Assembly (NCBI GenBank): GCA_964468345.1
Contig: CAYXVZ010000031.1
Coordinates: forward strand, 5,280-69,279
Length of the DNA: 64,000 nt
Direction: 5' to 3'
From: DALYLB01 sp964468345
GTDB lineage: Bacteria; Acidobacteriota; Blastocatellia; RBC074
In this document: piece by piece, positions 1-10,800 of the stretch
Numbering within the stretch: position 1 is the first letter of the stretch
Layout of the letters: each line of letters begins with the position of its first letter
Program-made: the position numbers and the translations under genes
Notes under the pieces: generated by a model
What the model was told of the DNA's origin: nothing
Databases searched by the model: none
Seen by the model: only the letters and a program-made list of their open reading frames with translations

Positions 1-1
1 G

Positions 2-358
2 GACGACCATCCCGCCGTGCGCGAGGGACTGACCGAATTGATCGCATCGCAACAGGACATGGATGTCGCGGGCGCGGCGAGCGACGGCGCGGAGGCGATT
101 TCCATGTTTGGCGAATTGCGGCCCGATGTGACGTTGTTGGATATGCGTCTGCCGAAATTGAGCGGGCTGGAAGTCCTGCGCCGGTTGCGTCGGGAAGCGC
201 CATCCAGCCGCATCATCGCCATGTCGAGCTTCATCGATAAGCTGGAACCGGCCCTGCGCAGCGGGGCAAGCGCGATTCTCTTAAAGGAAAGCTTCGGCGA
301 AGAGCTGCTCAGCCTGATTCGCGCCGTTCACATCACGGCCACACCTAACCAAAGTTAG
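2..358 (+). CDS. Response regulator receiver domain, 5' end cut by window
   Basis: The reading frame is already open at base 2 and begins DDHPAVREGL, the acidic-pair start typical of NarL/FixJ receivers, so the true start lies outside the window. The phospho-acceptor Asp is in the segment TLLDMRLPKLSG, followed by the conserved Ser of IIAMSS and the Lys of LLKES. The frame stops soon after the receiver fold, with no LuxR-type HTH. This is therefore a single-domain receiver, or a NarL-type regulator that has lost its output domain. A GTG at 17 could be read as a start but would remove the acidic pair, so I reject it. Confidence 0.85.
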   Translation, partial: DDHPAVREGLTELIASQQDMDVAGAASDGAEAISMFGELRPDVTLLDMRLPKLSGLEVLRRLRREAPSSRIIAMSSFIDKLEPALRSGASAILLKESFGEELLSLIRAVHITATPNQS

Positions 359-392
359 TAGCAGAGGCTAACCGGGGTTAATGGCCGCTGAC

Positions 393-420
393 TTGATCAA
401 ACTTTATTATGAGGTATTAC
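393..420 (+). promoter_or_regulatory. Candidate sigma-70-like promoter for receptor 1
   Basis: TTGATC (393-398) and TATTAC (415-420) are separated by 16 bases in an otherwise gene-free 200-base leader. A purine-rich ribosome binding site (gaggga) lies just before the ATG at 560. This is seen by eye only; the match is ordinary and the leader is long. Confidence 0.25.
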
Positions 421-559
421 TGCACAAGGGCTTATTTGCTGGGAAATAGAAGCAAGAACCATTACCTGCACAATCGGGAATTCCAAAATCCAATAACAAT
501 TTGATCGAGAACCCAGTGAAGGTTCATTCGAAATTCTCATCATCTAAGAGGGAGTCGTC

Positions 560-3500
560 ATGAAGTCGCTGAAGCGAAGCGTTATCCTGTTCGTTTGTTG
601 TTTGCTCGCGGGCCTCGGCGGGAGCGCCCGGGCGCAGTCCAATTCCGGGTCGCTGCGGGGGCAGATCCGCGATGCCACCGGCGCAGCCATTCCGCGCGCG
701 ACGATCAAGATCACGGATCTGGGCACGAATGCGGTCGTCACGATCACGAGCAGCGAGGAAGGACAATATTCCGCGCTGAGCCTGCGGCCCGTGAATTATT
801 CGATCCGCGTCGAAGCCCCGGGCTTCAAGGCGACATCGGTTGCCAATGTCAAAGTGGACACCGCGAAAGAAACCAGTCTGGACATTACGCTGGAGGCAGG
901 CAACGTCAGCGATACGGTAAACATTTCGAGCGAAGCGCCGCTGCTGCAAACCGACACAAGCAGCGTCACGCGCACCGTCGACCAGCGCACGATCGTCGAA
1001 ATTCCGCTCAATGGCCGCAACACGCTTGAACTGGCCCTGACGCTGCCCGCAACCGCGGGTTCGGCCGGATCGGAACTGGCGGGCTTTGGCGTAAACGACG
1101 TGACGCCCGGCCGCGAATTGAGCATCAACGGCGGGCGCGCGGGCTCGACGCAATTTTACGCCGACGGCGCGAACGTGACGAGCATTGCGCTGGCGCGCAC
1201 GAGCGTCTCATTCACGCCGGATACGATTCAGGAATTTTCCGTGCAGCAATCGAACTATTCCGCGCAATACTCACAGGCGGGCGGCGCGATCATTCAGCAA
1301 ACGACCAAGAGCGGCACCAACGAATTTCACGGCACGCTGTACTGGTTTCACCGGCAAAAAGCGCTGTCGGCCAGCCCGTTCAATGCCACGCGCGTCGCCG
1401 CGACCAATTTCGATCCGCGTCCGCCGCTGCGCCGGCAGCAGGTGGGCTTCGTGATCGGCGGCCCGGTCTGGCTGCCGAAGAAATACTTCGGCCCGGCGGC
1501 TTTCGACGGACGCAACCGGACCTTCTTCTTCTTTTCGTTCGAGCCCACGCGGCAAGTGCTTTCCAATCCCGGCGGGCCGACCTTCGAGCGCGTGCCGACC
1601 GATCTGGAACTCAATGGCGATTTCTCACAATCCAGAGTCTATTTGCCGAACGGCACAACCATTCCGTACGCGCCGCTGTTCAATCAATTCATACGACAAG
1701 CCGATGGCACGCTGACCTATCGCCCGCGCGCCGGATTCACGGGGTCGCCCAGCGCCTCGAACCCGCGATATCAGTTCAATAACTTTCCGCTCTTCGACAA
1801 CAATGGCAGCCGACTGTCGGTGAACGGCGTCAGCTACGTCAATCCGATCGCGCAGCGCATTGCGCGCGAACTGTTCCCGCGTCCGAACATGCCGTTCATT
1901 CAGGAAGCGAATAACCCGAACAACGGCGCGAACTATGTGTATTTCCGCGGCACGAACAACAAGGACGACCGCTACACGCTGCGCCTGGATCATCGGCTGA
2001 CCAATAACCACCTGATCTATGGCCGGTACACGGAGCAGCCGTTTTTCGGCGATCGCTTTTTCCGCGATCCGCTGACGAGCGGTCTCAACAGCGAAAACAA
2101 CAACGCGCGCCAGATTCTGGTGAACTGGTCGGGAACGTTCAAACCGACGCTGGTCAATGAACTGCGCGTCGGGTATGTCTTCGGCGATTTCTCGCGGACC
2201 TATCCGAATGTGCTGCAAACCCGCGATCAGACCTCGGAATACCTGGACATCGGCGGTCCCGGAAAAGGCCTCGTGAATGCGCTGGGTTATGGCGGAGCGC
2301 GGTTCTTTCCGGGGGCATCCCCAACCGGTTTCAACGGCACGTTCAACCCCGCGACGGGAACCTTCACCGGCGCAAATCAAACGGTCGGACGCGGGTACGG
2401 AATCCTCGGGTTCAATTCGCCGCAGGATATCGGCAAGATCACCGAACACACCTACACGCTCAGCGACGACCTGACCTGGTCGCGCGGGAATCATTCGATC
2501 AAGATGGGATTTCAGGGCGCGCTGCTGATGCTCAATCAGGCCAGCGCCGGCCTCGGCAATCAGGCGGGGGGACGCTTTGCGTACAACGCGGCGATGACCT
2601 CGAATCAGTATTGCTCGTCCGCGCCGTTTGCCGGCAACATCGTCGGATGCACAGGCGCGGCGATCGGCGGCGATCAGTTCGCCAGCTTCCTGTTGGGCGT
2701 GCCGGAGTTTCTGCAGATGCAGACCGAGAACGCCTCGAATCCGTTTTATTACCGCTGGTTCAATTACGGATTGTACGTGCAGGACGATTGGAAAGTGCGT
2801 CCCAATCTGACACTGAACATCGGCTTGCGCTATCAATACCAATCGCCCCGCTGGGAAAAATACAACCTGCAAGGGCAAATGAATCTCGCGCGGCTCGAGG
2901 CCAATCCATTCGCCGTGCTCAACACGGCGGGGTCGGTGCTCAATGCCAATGCCCTTGCGCCCGTGTTCGAATATGCCGGCGTGAATGGCCGTTCGCGGTA
3001 CATGATCGAACCGCAAAACACCGATTTCGAGCCGCGCTTCGGCTTTGCCTGGACGCCGGATTTCAGTTGGAACAAGGAGCGCCGTTTCGTGGTCCGCGGC
3101 GGATATGGCTTGGCCCATGCGATCTTGATGGGCAACGACCGCGTGCCCGTGCCTAACGTGGGCTCCGTCGCATCGTTCACCTATCGGCAATACAGCGTGG
3201 CGGCGGGCGCGACGGACTTCAACGCGCCGGTCAACATTCCGACCTGCGGCCTGGCCATCTGCACGGGCAACGTTCCCATGCAGTTCGGCTATAACAACTA
3301 TGTGATCACGCCCGATCCAAGTCTCTTTCGCGTCCCAGCCAGCGGGGTCATTCGCCCGGGCGATGCCGTCCCGGGCACCTTCCCCAACCTCACCAACCAG
3401 CGGACCGATGTTCGTTATAACAACCTCGGGTTTATCGGCGATCCGAATTTCCAGACGCCGGTCGTGCAAAACTATAGCCTGCAACTGCAATACGAAGCCT

Positions 3501-4753
3501 TGCGCAACACGGTCGTGACGGTGGGCTATCAAGGCAGCCGCGGAACGTCCCTCTTCTCGCCGATCGCGGACGTCAATCGCATCGACCCGCTCACCGGCAG
3601 GCAGCCGTTCCCAGGCTATAACGGGCGCGGCAACGGACAAATTGCCGTGCTCTATCGCACGGGCTCCGCTTCGACCTATCACGCCGCCACGTTCGAGCTC
3701 GAGCGACGGTATTCCAAAGGCATCGACCTGCGGTTCAATTACACATTCAGCAAATCGATGGATGACAGTTCCGGCGGCATCAACTTCGACACGCAAAACC
3801 AGTCGTTCAATAACTCCGGAAACGATGTGGATGTGAACCGCACGCAGGACCCGCTCAACAGCCGCAACGAACGCGCCGTATCCAGTTTCGACACGCCGCA
3901 CACCTTCAATCTGACGGGCCTGTTTGAATTGCCCTTCGGCAAAGGCAAGTGGTTGCTGAATCGTGAAGGCGTCACCAATCACGTTTTCGGCGACTGGCAG
4001 TTGAGCGCGATCGGCCGCGCGCGCTCCGGCGCACCGGCCTTTGTCACGCTGGGCGCGGGCAACAGCATTTTCACCGGATCCCGCGGCGAAACGCTGCGGC
4101 CCAATCTGCTGGCGGGCGTGCCGCTCAAGAATCCCGACTGGACGCCGCAAAACGCCGCGACGACCTCTTATCTGAATCCGAAAGCCTTCGGGTGGCCGGA
4201 TGCCGGCAAATACGGCACTGCCCCGCGCAACCTGAGCCAGTTGCGGCTGCCGTGGGTGAATACATTCGATATGAGCCTGATGAAACGCGTTCGCCCCTTT
4301 GGCGAAGGGCGGGCCCATTTCGAATTCCGCGCGGAGATTTTCAATGTTTTCAATCACCGCGTCTTCACGGGCGGCGGCGCTTCGACGAACATCTTCAACA
4401 GCGGCGTGCAAAACATTCTGATCAACAATGCGACGGGCGCGCCGATCGCCAACGTGCAAAACGCCTATGCGAATCTGTCCGCGCCGGGTGTGTGGGATGC
4501 GATTTTAGCCAATCGTTTGAACAACGTTCCGCTGGCACAGGCCATCGCCAGCCTGGCCGGCACGAACGGGCAAGCGGGCGTCTGCGCGCCGACGGAACTC
4601 ACACCGCCGGGCGGCGCCATCCGCACGGCAGCCCTCAGCCCGGCTTGCGCGGTCACGGACCTGGCGCCGCGATTCAATAACAATTTGTACCGATTGCAGC
4701 AAAACGGCGTGTCTTCACGCATCTGGCAGTTGGGGTTGAAATTTTATTTTTAG
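560..4753 (+). CDS. TonB-dependent receptor-like outer membrane protein (receptor 1)
   Basis: 1397 aa. A signal peptide (residues 1-26, cleavage near ARAQ) is followed by a carboxypeptidase-regulatory-like beta domain (about 30-115, starting SGSLRGQIRDATGAAIPRAT). A plug-like segment contains IPLNGRN and the repeated NxxxGTNEFHG-type motif. The long C-terminal part is rich in alternating aromatic strands and ends in GLKFYF, a typical barrel-terminal aromatic. Proteins of this build are abundant in Acidobacteriota and are presumed to take up oligosaccharides or other large ligands across the outer membrane; the substrate cannot be read here. It is monocistronic, with a large palindrome directly after the stop. 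Start at ATG 560 is supported by a nearby purine-rich site and the signal peptide. Confidence 0.9.
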   Translation: MKSLKRSVILFVCCLLAGLGGSARAQSNSGSLRGQIRDATGAAIPRATIKITDLGTNAVVTITSSEEGQYSALSLRPVNYSIRVEAPGFKATSVANVKVDTAKETSLDITLEAGNVSDTVNISSEAPLLQTDTSSVTRTVDQRTIVEIPLNGRNTLELALTLPATAGSAGSELAGFGVNDVTPGRELSINGGRAGSTQFYADGANVTSIALARTSVSFTPDTIQEFSVQQSNYSAQYSQAGGAIIQQTTKSGTNEFHGTLYWFHRQKALSASPFNATRVAATNFDPRPPLRRQQVGFVIGGPVWLPKKYFGPAAFDGRNRTFFFFSFEPTRQVLSNPGGPTFERVPTDLELNGDFSQSRVYLPNGTTIPYAPLFNQFIRQADGTLTYRPRAGFTGSPSASNPRYQFNNFPLFDNNGSRLSVNGVSYVNPIAQRIARELFPRPNMPFIQEANNPNNGANYVYFRGTNNKDDRYTLRLDHRLTNNHLIYGRYTEQPFFGDRFFRDPLTSGLNSENNNARQILVNWSGTFKPTLVNELRVGYVFGDFSRTYPNVLQTRDQTSEYLDIGGPGKGLVNALGYGGARFFPGASPTGFNGTFNPATGTFTGANQTVGRGYGILGFNSPQDIGKITEHTYTLSDDLTWSRGNHSIKMGFQGALLMLNQASAGLGNQAGGRFAYNAAMTSNQYCSSAPFAGNIVGCTGAAIGGDQFASFLLGVPEFLQMQTENASNPFYYRWFNYGLYVQDDWKVRPNLTLNIGLRYQYQSPRWEKYNLQGQMNLARLEANPFAVLNTAGSVLNANALAPVFEYAGVNGRSRYMIEPQNTDFEPRFGFAWTPDFSWNKERRFVVRGGYGLAHAILMGNDRVPVPNVGSVASFTYRQYSVAAGATDFNAPVNIPTCGLAICTGNVPMQFGYNNYVITPDPSLFRVPASGVIRPGDAVPGTFPNLTNQRTDVRYNNLGFIGDPNFQTPVVQNYSLQLQYEALRNTVVTVGYQGSRGTSLFSPIADVNRIDPLTGRQPFPGYNGRGNGQIAVLYRTGSASTYHAATFELERRYSKGIDLRFNYTFSKSMDDSSGGINFDTQNQSFNNSGNDVDVNRTQDPLNSRNERAVSSFDTPHTFNLTGLFELPFGKGKWLLNREGVTNHVFGDWQLSAIGRARSGAPAFVTLGAGNSIFTGSRGETLRPNLLAGVPLKNPDWTPQNAATTSYLNPKAFGWPDAGKYGTAPRNLSQLRLPWVNTFDMSLMKRVRPFGEGRAHFEFRAEIFNVFNHRVFTGGGASTNIFNSGVQNILINNATGAPIANVQNAYANLSAPGVWDAILANRLNNVPLAQAIASLAGTNGQAGVCAPTELTPPGGAIRTAALSPACAVTDLAPRFNNNLYRLQQNGVSSRIWQLGLKFYF

Positions 4754-4902
4754 ATCGGTTTTCATTTGCTTGTATGGATAGCCACGGAGTCACCGCAGAC
4801 ACAGAGCTATGAGAGAAGGCTTCCAAGCTTCCTTTGCTCGTCTCCGTGCCTGCAGTGCCTCTGTGGCAAAATCCGTACATCGAACTGAAAACCGATCTAA
4901 AT
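4747..4902. repeat. Nested inverted repeat, family D (CCACAGAG type)
   Basis: The outer arms are the segment around TTAGATCGGTTTTCA (from 4749) and its near-complement ending near 4902. The inner arms begin GCCACGGAG at 4781 and end CTCTGTGGC at 4867. The element lies between receptor 1 (plus) and the permease remnant (minus), so it sits where a bidirectional terminator would be useful. Related elements are at 44397-44507 and 62674-62760. Confidence 0.75.
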
Positions 4903-5094
4903 CAGGGCAATCGGTTCCCACGGCGCGGCAAGCCGCACCCCATTGAGTCTCCGTATTACGCCGAGCACGATCCCGACGGCGACCAGTTTCAATTCGCGCG
5001 CAAGAACCTGCCACAACACCCTGCCGGGGTGCGCGCCGAGCACCATCCGAAGCGTGCGAATGCCGAAACGCACATCCATCCAGAATGATTCCAT
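4897..5094 (-). pseudogene. Internally deleted ADOP (MacB/FtsX) permease remnant
   Basis: The minus-strand frame of 65 codons starts MESFWMDVRFGIRTL, identical to the start of the intact permease at 14351-16792. It then jumps directly to a C-terminal segment, MVLGAHPGRVLWQVLARE, that matches the intact copy near its end (ALGAHPGTVLRQVLARG). About 700 residues, including both FtsX membrane regions, are missing. The residues GIR occur at both join points of the intact copy, so deletion between short matches is plausible. After LKLVAVGIVLGV the similarity fades and the frame ends. A 45-base upstream segment shared with the intact copy supports descent from an ADOP duplication. Confidence 0.8.
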
Positions 5095-5099
5095 GCCGC

Positions 5100-5144
5100 A
5101 AGTATCTTCCGCTCTCGCAACCGCCCGCAAAGATTCAATAAACG
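5100..5144. repeat. 45-bp repeat shared with 16827-16871
   Basis: This 45-base segment starting AAGTATCTTCCGCTCTCGC is identical to 16827-16871. In both places it lies just upstream (minus sense) of the MESFWMDVRF start of an ADOP permease copy. It marks the 5' flank that was duplicated together with the permease. The remaining bases to 5360 show nothing else recognisable. Confidence 0.8.
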
Positions 5145-5360
5145 GGCGATTTTTGCAGGTGGCCTGGCGCTTTGCGAGTCGGATAGATTGAAGGGAGTCC
5201 GGCGAGACGACCTGTCCAGGATTCCGCGAGGGGATTTCGCGAGGGTCTCCATTCAACATGCGCCTGACACCATTCATCTCATGAATCCATCCATTCGTGG
5301 AAAAAGCGCTTCTTGATCTGCCCTCTTTCTCCGAACCTGCCTCTTTAGAGATGAAACCGA

Positions 5361-7805
5361 ATGTTTAAAAAGAAGGCACAAAGCGCGGCGTTCGTCGAAC
5401 CGCAGGCGGAAACGTTGTTTCTGCAGCGATACGACCGGATGCTCGAGTGGGCAATGCACCTGACGGACCATCGAGCCGGGCAGGCCGAGGACCTCGTTCA
5501 TGACACATTCGTGCAATTGACGATGACCCCGCCGGATTTCACCACGATCGAAAATCTGGACGGGTATCTGTTCGTGGTCATGCGAAATCTGTATCGATCG
5601 CAGATGCAGCGCGCCATGCGCGGGCCGCTCGGCCCCGAAGCGCTTGTGGAATACGATTCGGCGGAAGCAGGACTGAGAGCCGTCGATCCCGCTCGGCGCT
5701 GGCAGGCAATGGAGGAACTTCGCGAAGTATGCCGGTATGCCTGCGATCGCAAGGAATCGTCGAAGGCGAGCAGCGCGCTGATCCTGCGCTTCTTTCATGG
5801 TTATTACCCCGGCGAGATCGCCGCCCTGTTCTGCATCTCACGTCCTGCGGTCAAGGAATTGCTCCGCATGGCCCGCGGAGAAGCGAAACTGTTTCTGCAG
5901 GATCCGGCGAAACTGGGATTGATGAAAGACTCGCCCACAGGAAAAGCCTCTCGTTGGGAAAGCGCGGATTCGCGCGATGAAACAAGGATGCAGTTTCAGC
6001 AGGCTATATTTGCTTCCCGGAAAGGGCGCTGCCTGCCCTCTCGGCACCTTGCTGAAATTTACGAGGCGGCGCGGCCGGAATTGCTCACGCCTTCGTTGCT
6101 GGCCCATCTCGTCAGTTGTCCTCAATGCCTGGAAGAAGCCAACCGCCTTCTTCAACTCCCCCGTTTATCGGACCGCGATCCGAACGACATGCTGGGGCCG
6201 GATCGCAGCGAGGGCGCCGGCGGCAAATCGGGACCGATCCGTTCCGGGCGTCAAAACGGCGCACAACGAAAGGCACTCGCGAACTATCGCCGGCGTCTGC
6301 GCGAGGTGTACGAACATGAGCCCCGGGAATTGCGGATTGCCGTCAATGGTTTTGTACTGGCCCGGCAGGAAGTCATTGCCCCCGTCCATCAGCAAACGCT
6401 CGGGATCGAAGTTGCGGAAGACCTTACGCTGATCGAAGTTTTCAGCGAACAGGGCGTGCGGATGCTTGCGTTGCACGTCGAACCTCCCCCGATAGGAAAG
6501 TTCGAACAAGCGGCCCGGGCCGAATTCAGCGATGGCCGCACGCTGCACGCAGCGTTGAGTTTCTGCGGCTCCTGGCCCCACCTCGAGGTCACATACGATT
6601 GGAGGGGCGTGACGGAACAGGAGCTGCCTTCCGTTTTCCGCGGCGTTCTTTTCCCATCGGAGGCAGATGCTCCGGCAAAACCGAAGGGGCCCGTGGCAAG
6701 GTTCAAGGCCGCAATGCGCCATCCGCAAATCGCAATCCTCCGGCTTCTGCGGCCCGCAACAATCACCTCGGTGCTGGCCCTGTTTCTGGTGACAGCGGCA
6801 GTGGGACAGCGGCTCGGCTGGTGGCTTGCGCCGCAAACCCAGGTCAATACGGGACCGCGCGCAACGCCTTCCGCGAAGCCGGGCGGCGAGGCTGGACCTA
6901 GATCGACGCCGCCCCATGGAATCGTCGCACCCGCCCCTGCTCGTGAACCGGCCGCAACAATTTCCGTGGAGGCGACGGCAATCGCTGAGGTCGAAATCGA
7001 AGCGCTGCGACTGCTGGGGCAGGCCGGCGGGGATCTCGGCGAACAGATCGAAGTCCGGCGAACGGATCAGGGAACGCTGCGAATCGAAGGCATTGTCGAA
7101 TCCGATGCGCGGAAGACGGAGATCCTTCAAGCGTTGGCCCCGTTGGCCGAGCATTCCGCCGTTTCTCTGCAAGTGGAAACGGTTGCCGAGGCCCTCGCGC
7201 GACAGCGAAAGACCGGGCCGTCGCAATCGCTGACAGACAATGTCAGCCACGTCGAGGTCGAAAGGAGCGCCCTGCCGATCGCCCGGGATTTGCGCACCTA
7301 TCTTCAATTCCGTGGAAGCGATCCGACCGAAGCCGCTGTGCATGAACTCTCGGCGAATTTGCACAATCAGGCACACCGTGCATTCGATCATCTCTATGCC
7401 TTGCAACGTCTGACCCGACAAATTCCGAACGCGAAGTTCCATCAATTAACGCCGAAAGCGCAAACCCAATTTCGCACACTGCTCGCGGGGCATGCACGGG
7501 GCTATGCCGGGAAAGCGCGCAGGCTGCGGGAAGAACTGCAGAACATCCTGAACGTCTCCCCGCCGACAGCAATGGCAGAGAGAGACATTCAGAATGTCAG
7601 CGAACTGTACAGCGCAACCGCGCGCCTGTTCGCGCTCGGTAAATCAGCGGATGCCGTCATCGACGATTCCCTGACGATTTCGAATCGAGCGTCGACCGCC
7701 GTCGGAATCAAGTCATCTTCCTTCTGGCAGACGTTGATTTATGCGGAAGCCCTGGCCGCGACAATCGAACGATTTGCCGGAGATATTCCCAAGAGTGAAA
7801 AATGA
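5361..7805 (+). CDS. ECF sigma factor fused to zinc-motif/TM anti-sigma-like module
   Basis: 814 aa. Residues about 15-85 look like sigma region 2 (QAEDLVHDTF, then LFVVMRNLYRSQM). Residues about 135-182 look like region 4, with an HTH (YPGEIAALFCISRPAVKEL). Around residues 247-255 is HLVSCPQC, the H-x3-C-x2-C pattern of zinc-binding anti-sigma domains. One strongly hydrophobic segment (about 466-485, TSVLALFLVTAAVG) is followed by a probable periplasmic region with charged and coiled parts. Sigma and anti-sigma-like elements are thus on one chain. The last codons overlap the ATG of receptor 2 (ATGA, 7802-7805), so the two are translationally coupled. I infer a membrane-tethered sigma factor controlling the receptor. 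No proteolysis site can be read. Confidence 0.75.
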   Translation: MFKKKAQSAAFVEPQAETLFLQRYDRMLEWAMHLTDHRAGQAEDLVHDTFVQLTMTPPDFTTIENLDGYLFVVMRNLYRSQMQRAMRGPLGPEALVEYDSAEAGLRAVDPARRWQAMEELREVCRYACDRKESSKASSALILRFFHGYYPGEIAALFCISRPAVKELLRMARGEAKLFLQDPAKLGLMKDSPTGKASRWESADSRDETRMQFQQAIFASRKGRCLPSRHLAEIYEAARPELLTPSLLAHLVSCPQCLEEANRLLQLPRLSDRDPNDMLGPDRSEGAGGKSGPIRSGRQNGAQRKALANYRRRLREVYEHEPRELRIAVNGFVLARQEVIAPVHQQTLGIEVAEDLTLIEVFSEQGVRMLALHVEPPPIGKFEQAARAEFSDGRTLHAALSFCGSWPHLEVTYDWRGVTEQELPSVFRGVLFPSEADAPAKPKGPVARFKAAMRHPQIAILRLLRPATITSVLALFLVTAAVGQRLGWWLAPQTQVNTGPRATPSAKPGGEAGPRSTPPHGIVAPAPAREPAATISVEATAIAEVEIEALRLLGQAGGDLGEQIEVRRTDQGTLRIEGIVESDARKTEILQALAPLAEHSAVSLQVETVAEALARQRKTGPSQSLTDNVSHVEVERSALPIARDLRTYLQFRGSDPTEAAVHELSANLHNQAHRAFDHLYALQRLTRQIPNAKFHQLTPKAQTQFRTLLAGHARGYAGKARRLREELQNILNVSPPTAMAERDIQNVSELYSATARLFALGKSADAVIDDSLTISNRASTAVGIKSSSFWQTLIYAEALAATIERFAGDIPKSEK

Positions 7806-10800
7806 ATCGACTTCTCTTTTCTCTTTTCTTGTTTGCGATTTTCTTCGTTCTCGTTCCTTCCGCCGGCCTGGCCCAATCGGCGACGGCCGCTCTTAGCGGC
7901 ACTGTCATCGATTCGTCGAACGCCTATGTAGCCGGCGCAACAGTGACGCTACAAAACGCCGGCACTGGCATCAAACGGACAACTGCAACCGACAGCGCGG
8001 GCTCGTTCACAATGCCGTTGCTGCCGCCGGGGCAGTACGTCCTGACCGTCGCCCAGGCCGGCTTTGCCACGATCACCAATCGGAACCTGATCCTGAATGT
8101 CGGCGATCAGCGTTCCGTGGTCCTTCAACTGCGCGTCAGCGGCCTTGCGGCGGAAATGAGTATCACGGCCGAAGCGGCCTTGCTCAATGAATCACCAGGC
8201 GTCGGAACCATCATCAACCGGGATTTCGTGGAAAATCTGCCTCTCAACGGCAGAACGCTGCAATCGCTGATCCAACTGGCTCCGGGCGTCGTGCAGGTCG
8301 CTTCCGATGGTTTTCAGACGGGACAATTTTCCGCGAACGGACAACGCGAAAGCGCAAATTACTTCACGGTGGATGGCGTCAGCGCGAATATCGGCATCAA
8401 CAACAACTTCACACTGCGCGGTTCAGGCGGCCAATACGCGGGCTACAATGCATTAGGCACGACGACAAGCCTCGTCTCCCTCGATGCGCTGCAGGAGTTC
8501 CGGATTCAAACGTCCACTTTCGCCGCGGAGTTCGGGCGCACGCCGGGGGCCCAGGTGACGCTTGTAAGCCGCAGCGGAACGAACGCGCTGCGCGGCAGTC
8601 TGTTTAATTACTTCCGCAATGATGCGCTCGACGCGAACGACTGGTTTGCCAATCGAGCTGGAATCGCGAAGCCCGCCTTGCGGCAAAACCAGTTCGGAGG
8701 CGTCCTCGGCGGTCCCATCGTCAAAGACCGCTCGTTTTTCTTTTTCTCCTACGAGGGACTTCGATTGCGACTGCCGCAAGTCGGCGTCCGGGCGGTTCCC
8801 TCGCAGGCCCTGCGAGACCAGGCGCGCGGGGCCCTGCGCGAAGTGCTCAAGGCCTTTCCCAAACCGACGGGCAGCGATTTTGCCGACGGATCGGCGGAAT
8901 TGACGGCCGGCTATTCCGATGCTTCCACGACGGATGCGTACGCAATCCGCCTCGACTATCGATTGAGTAACGGCCTGACCATTTTCGGCCGCTACAATGA
9001 ATCGCCCTCGCGCACCAATGCCCGCGGCCCTTTTGGATACAGCTTATCCACAATTGACCGCAACGATCTGGACACCAGAACCCTGACGGCGGGCGCAACG
9101 TGGACGGCGACGCCGCGCGTGATCAACGAATTCCGGTTCAACTGGAGCCGGTTTTCCGCCGCACGGGACCTGGCCCTGGATAATTTCGGCGGCGCGGCGC
9201 CGTTTAACGACGGTTCATATTTTCCGGCTGGACTGACACGGCAGGACGCGAATGCGGGCTTCTCTTTTTTGGGCGATGCGGTGGGAATCTGGATCGGAAA
9301 AATCGCGGATAACACCCAGCGGCAAGTGAATCTCGCCGACACGCTCTCGTGGGCGCGAAGCGGGCATGAATTGAAATTCGGCGCGGACTGGCGGCGGCTG
9401 CTTCCCATTTTGCGATCGAACAAATACGGGCAATTTTATGTATTCGATGATCTCGGACAAGCGGGCATCGTCCCGTTCGTGCAGATCGATGCGCTGGTAC
9501 AGCCAATCGAGCCTCGCTTCGATAACTGGTCCTTCTTTGCACAGGATACCTGGAAGGCATCGCGGCGACTGACGTTGACCTATGGACTTCGATATGAAAT
9601 CAACCCCGCGCCCCGGGAACGGAACAATTTCGAAGCCATTGCGCTTGCGGAGAACAGCGGCCTGACACCGGCAACGGCCCGATTGGCTCCGCGCGGCAGC
9701 CGGAGCCTGTTTGAAACGACCTGGAACAATTTCGCCCCGCGAATCGGCGCGGCGTATCTTCTCAACAACGCCGCGGGCCGGGAGACAATGCTGCGCGGCG
9801 GCTTCGGCATTTTTTATGACCTGACTTCCGGACAAATCGGAGGCGCGTATGACCGCGCCACCCCGGCTTTTGCCGCAACGCGCTATGTTGAAAACGCGCC
9901 CTTTCCGCTGACGCCGCAGCAAACATCCGTCCCGGCATTCAACTTCGGTCCACCGTATGATTACCTGATTCTCTTCGACCCGAAATTGAAGCTCCCATAT
10001 ACACTGCAGTGGAGCGCAGCCGTCGAGCAATCGCTCGGGGCCGGGCAAAGCGTATCGGCAACCTATGTGGGCGCGGCGGGACGCCGCCTCTATTACACCG
10101 AATCGGTGCCGGGCCCGATCGGCGATTTCAATGACTTCGATATCGTGCGCAATCTGGGCCGTTCGGACTATCACGCGCTGCAATTGCAGTATCAGCGGCG
10201 GTTAACCGCCGGACTGCAGGCCTTGGCATCCTATGCATGGTCCCATGCGATCGATACGGGCTCGACCGATGTGCGCCTGGGCAATCTGGCAAGTTCCGGC
10301 GTCGAGAATGAGCGTGGATCCGCCGATTTCGATCTGCGACACACAATGAACGCCGCAGTCAGCTATTCTTTTCCCAAATCCAGTCGCCACGGCGTGCTCG
10401 CGACCATTCTCAATGGCTGGGGCCTGGATGGCATTATGCGCGCCTTTTCCGCGCCGCCTGTGAACGTGTTTCAACGCGTCTCGCGCGGCGCAAGCATTAA
10501 CGGGCTGTTCTTGCGACCGGATATCGTGGCCGGCGTTCCCCAATATCTCGAAGGAGGGCAATATCCTGGCGGGAAGGCGCTGAATCCGGCGGCATTTCGT
10601 GTTTTGCCGGCGGAGACGTTGCGGCAGGGCACGCTGGGGAGAAACGCTCTCCGCGGCTTTGGCTTGACGCAGTTGGATCTTTCCGCGCGAAGATTCTTCG
10701 GCCTGACGGAACGCCTCAATCTGTTGTTCCGCTGCGATCTGTTCAATCTCTTCAATCAACCGAACTTCGGTGCTCCCGAAAGCAATCTTCGCAGCGGCTT

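Noticed and set aside
1625..4459. Long open frame of 944 codons antisense to receptor 1
   Set aside because: It is the shadow of a GC-rich gene with strong codon bias; composition is Arg/His-rich, no domain is visible and the opposite strand is clearly coding.
5121..5155. CGCCCG...CGGGCG followed by T-run as an intrinsic terminator
   Set aside because: The left arm belongs to the 45-bp segment also present at 16827 where the right arm is missing, and it lies upstream of the remnant, so the pairing is probably chance.
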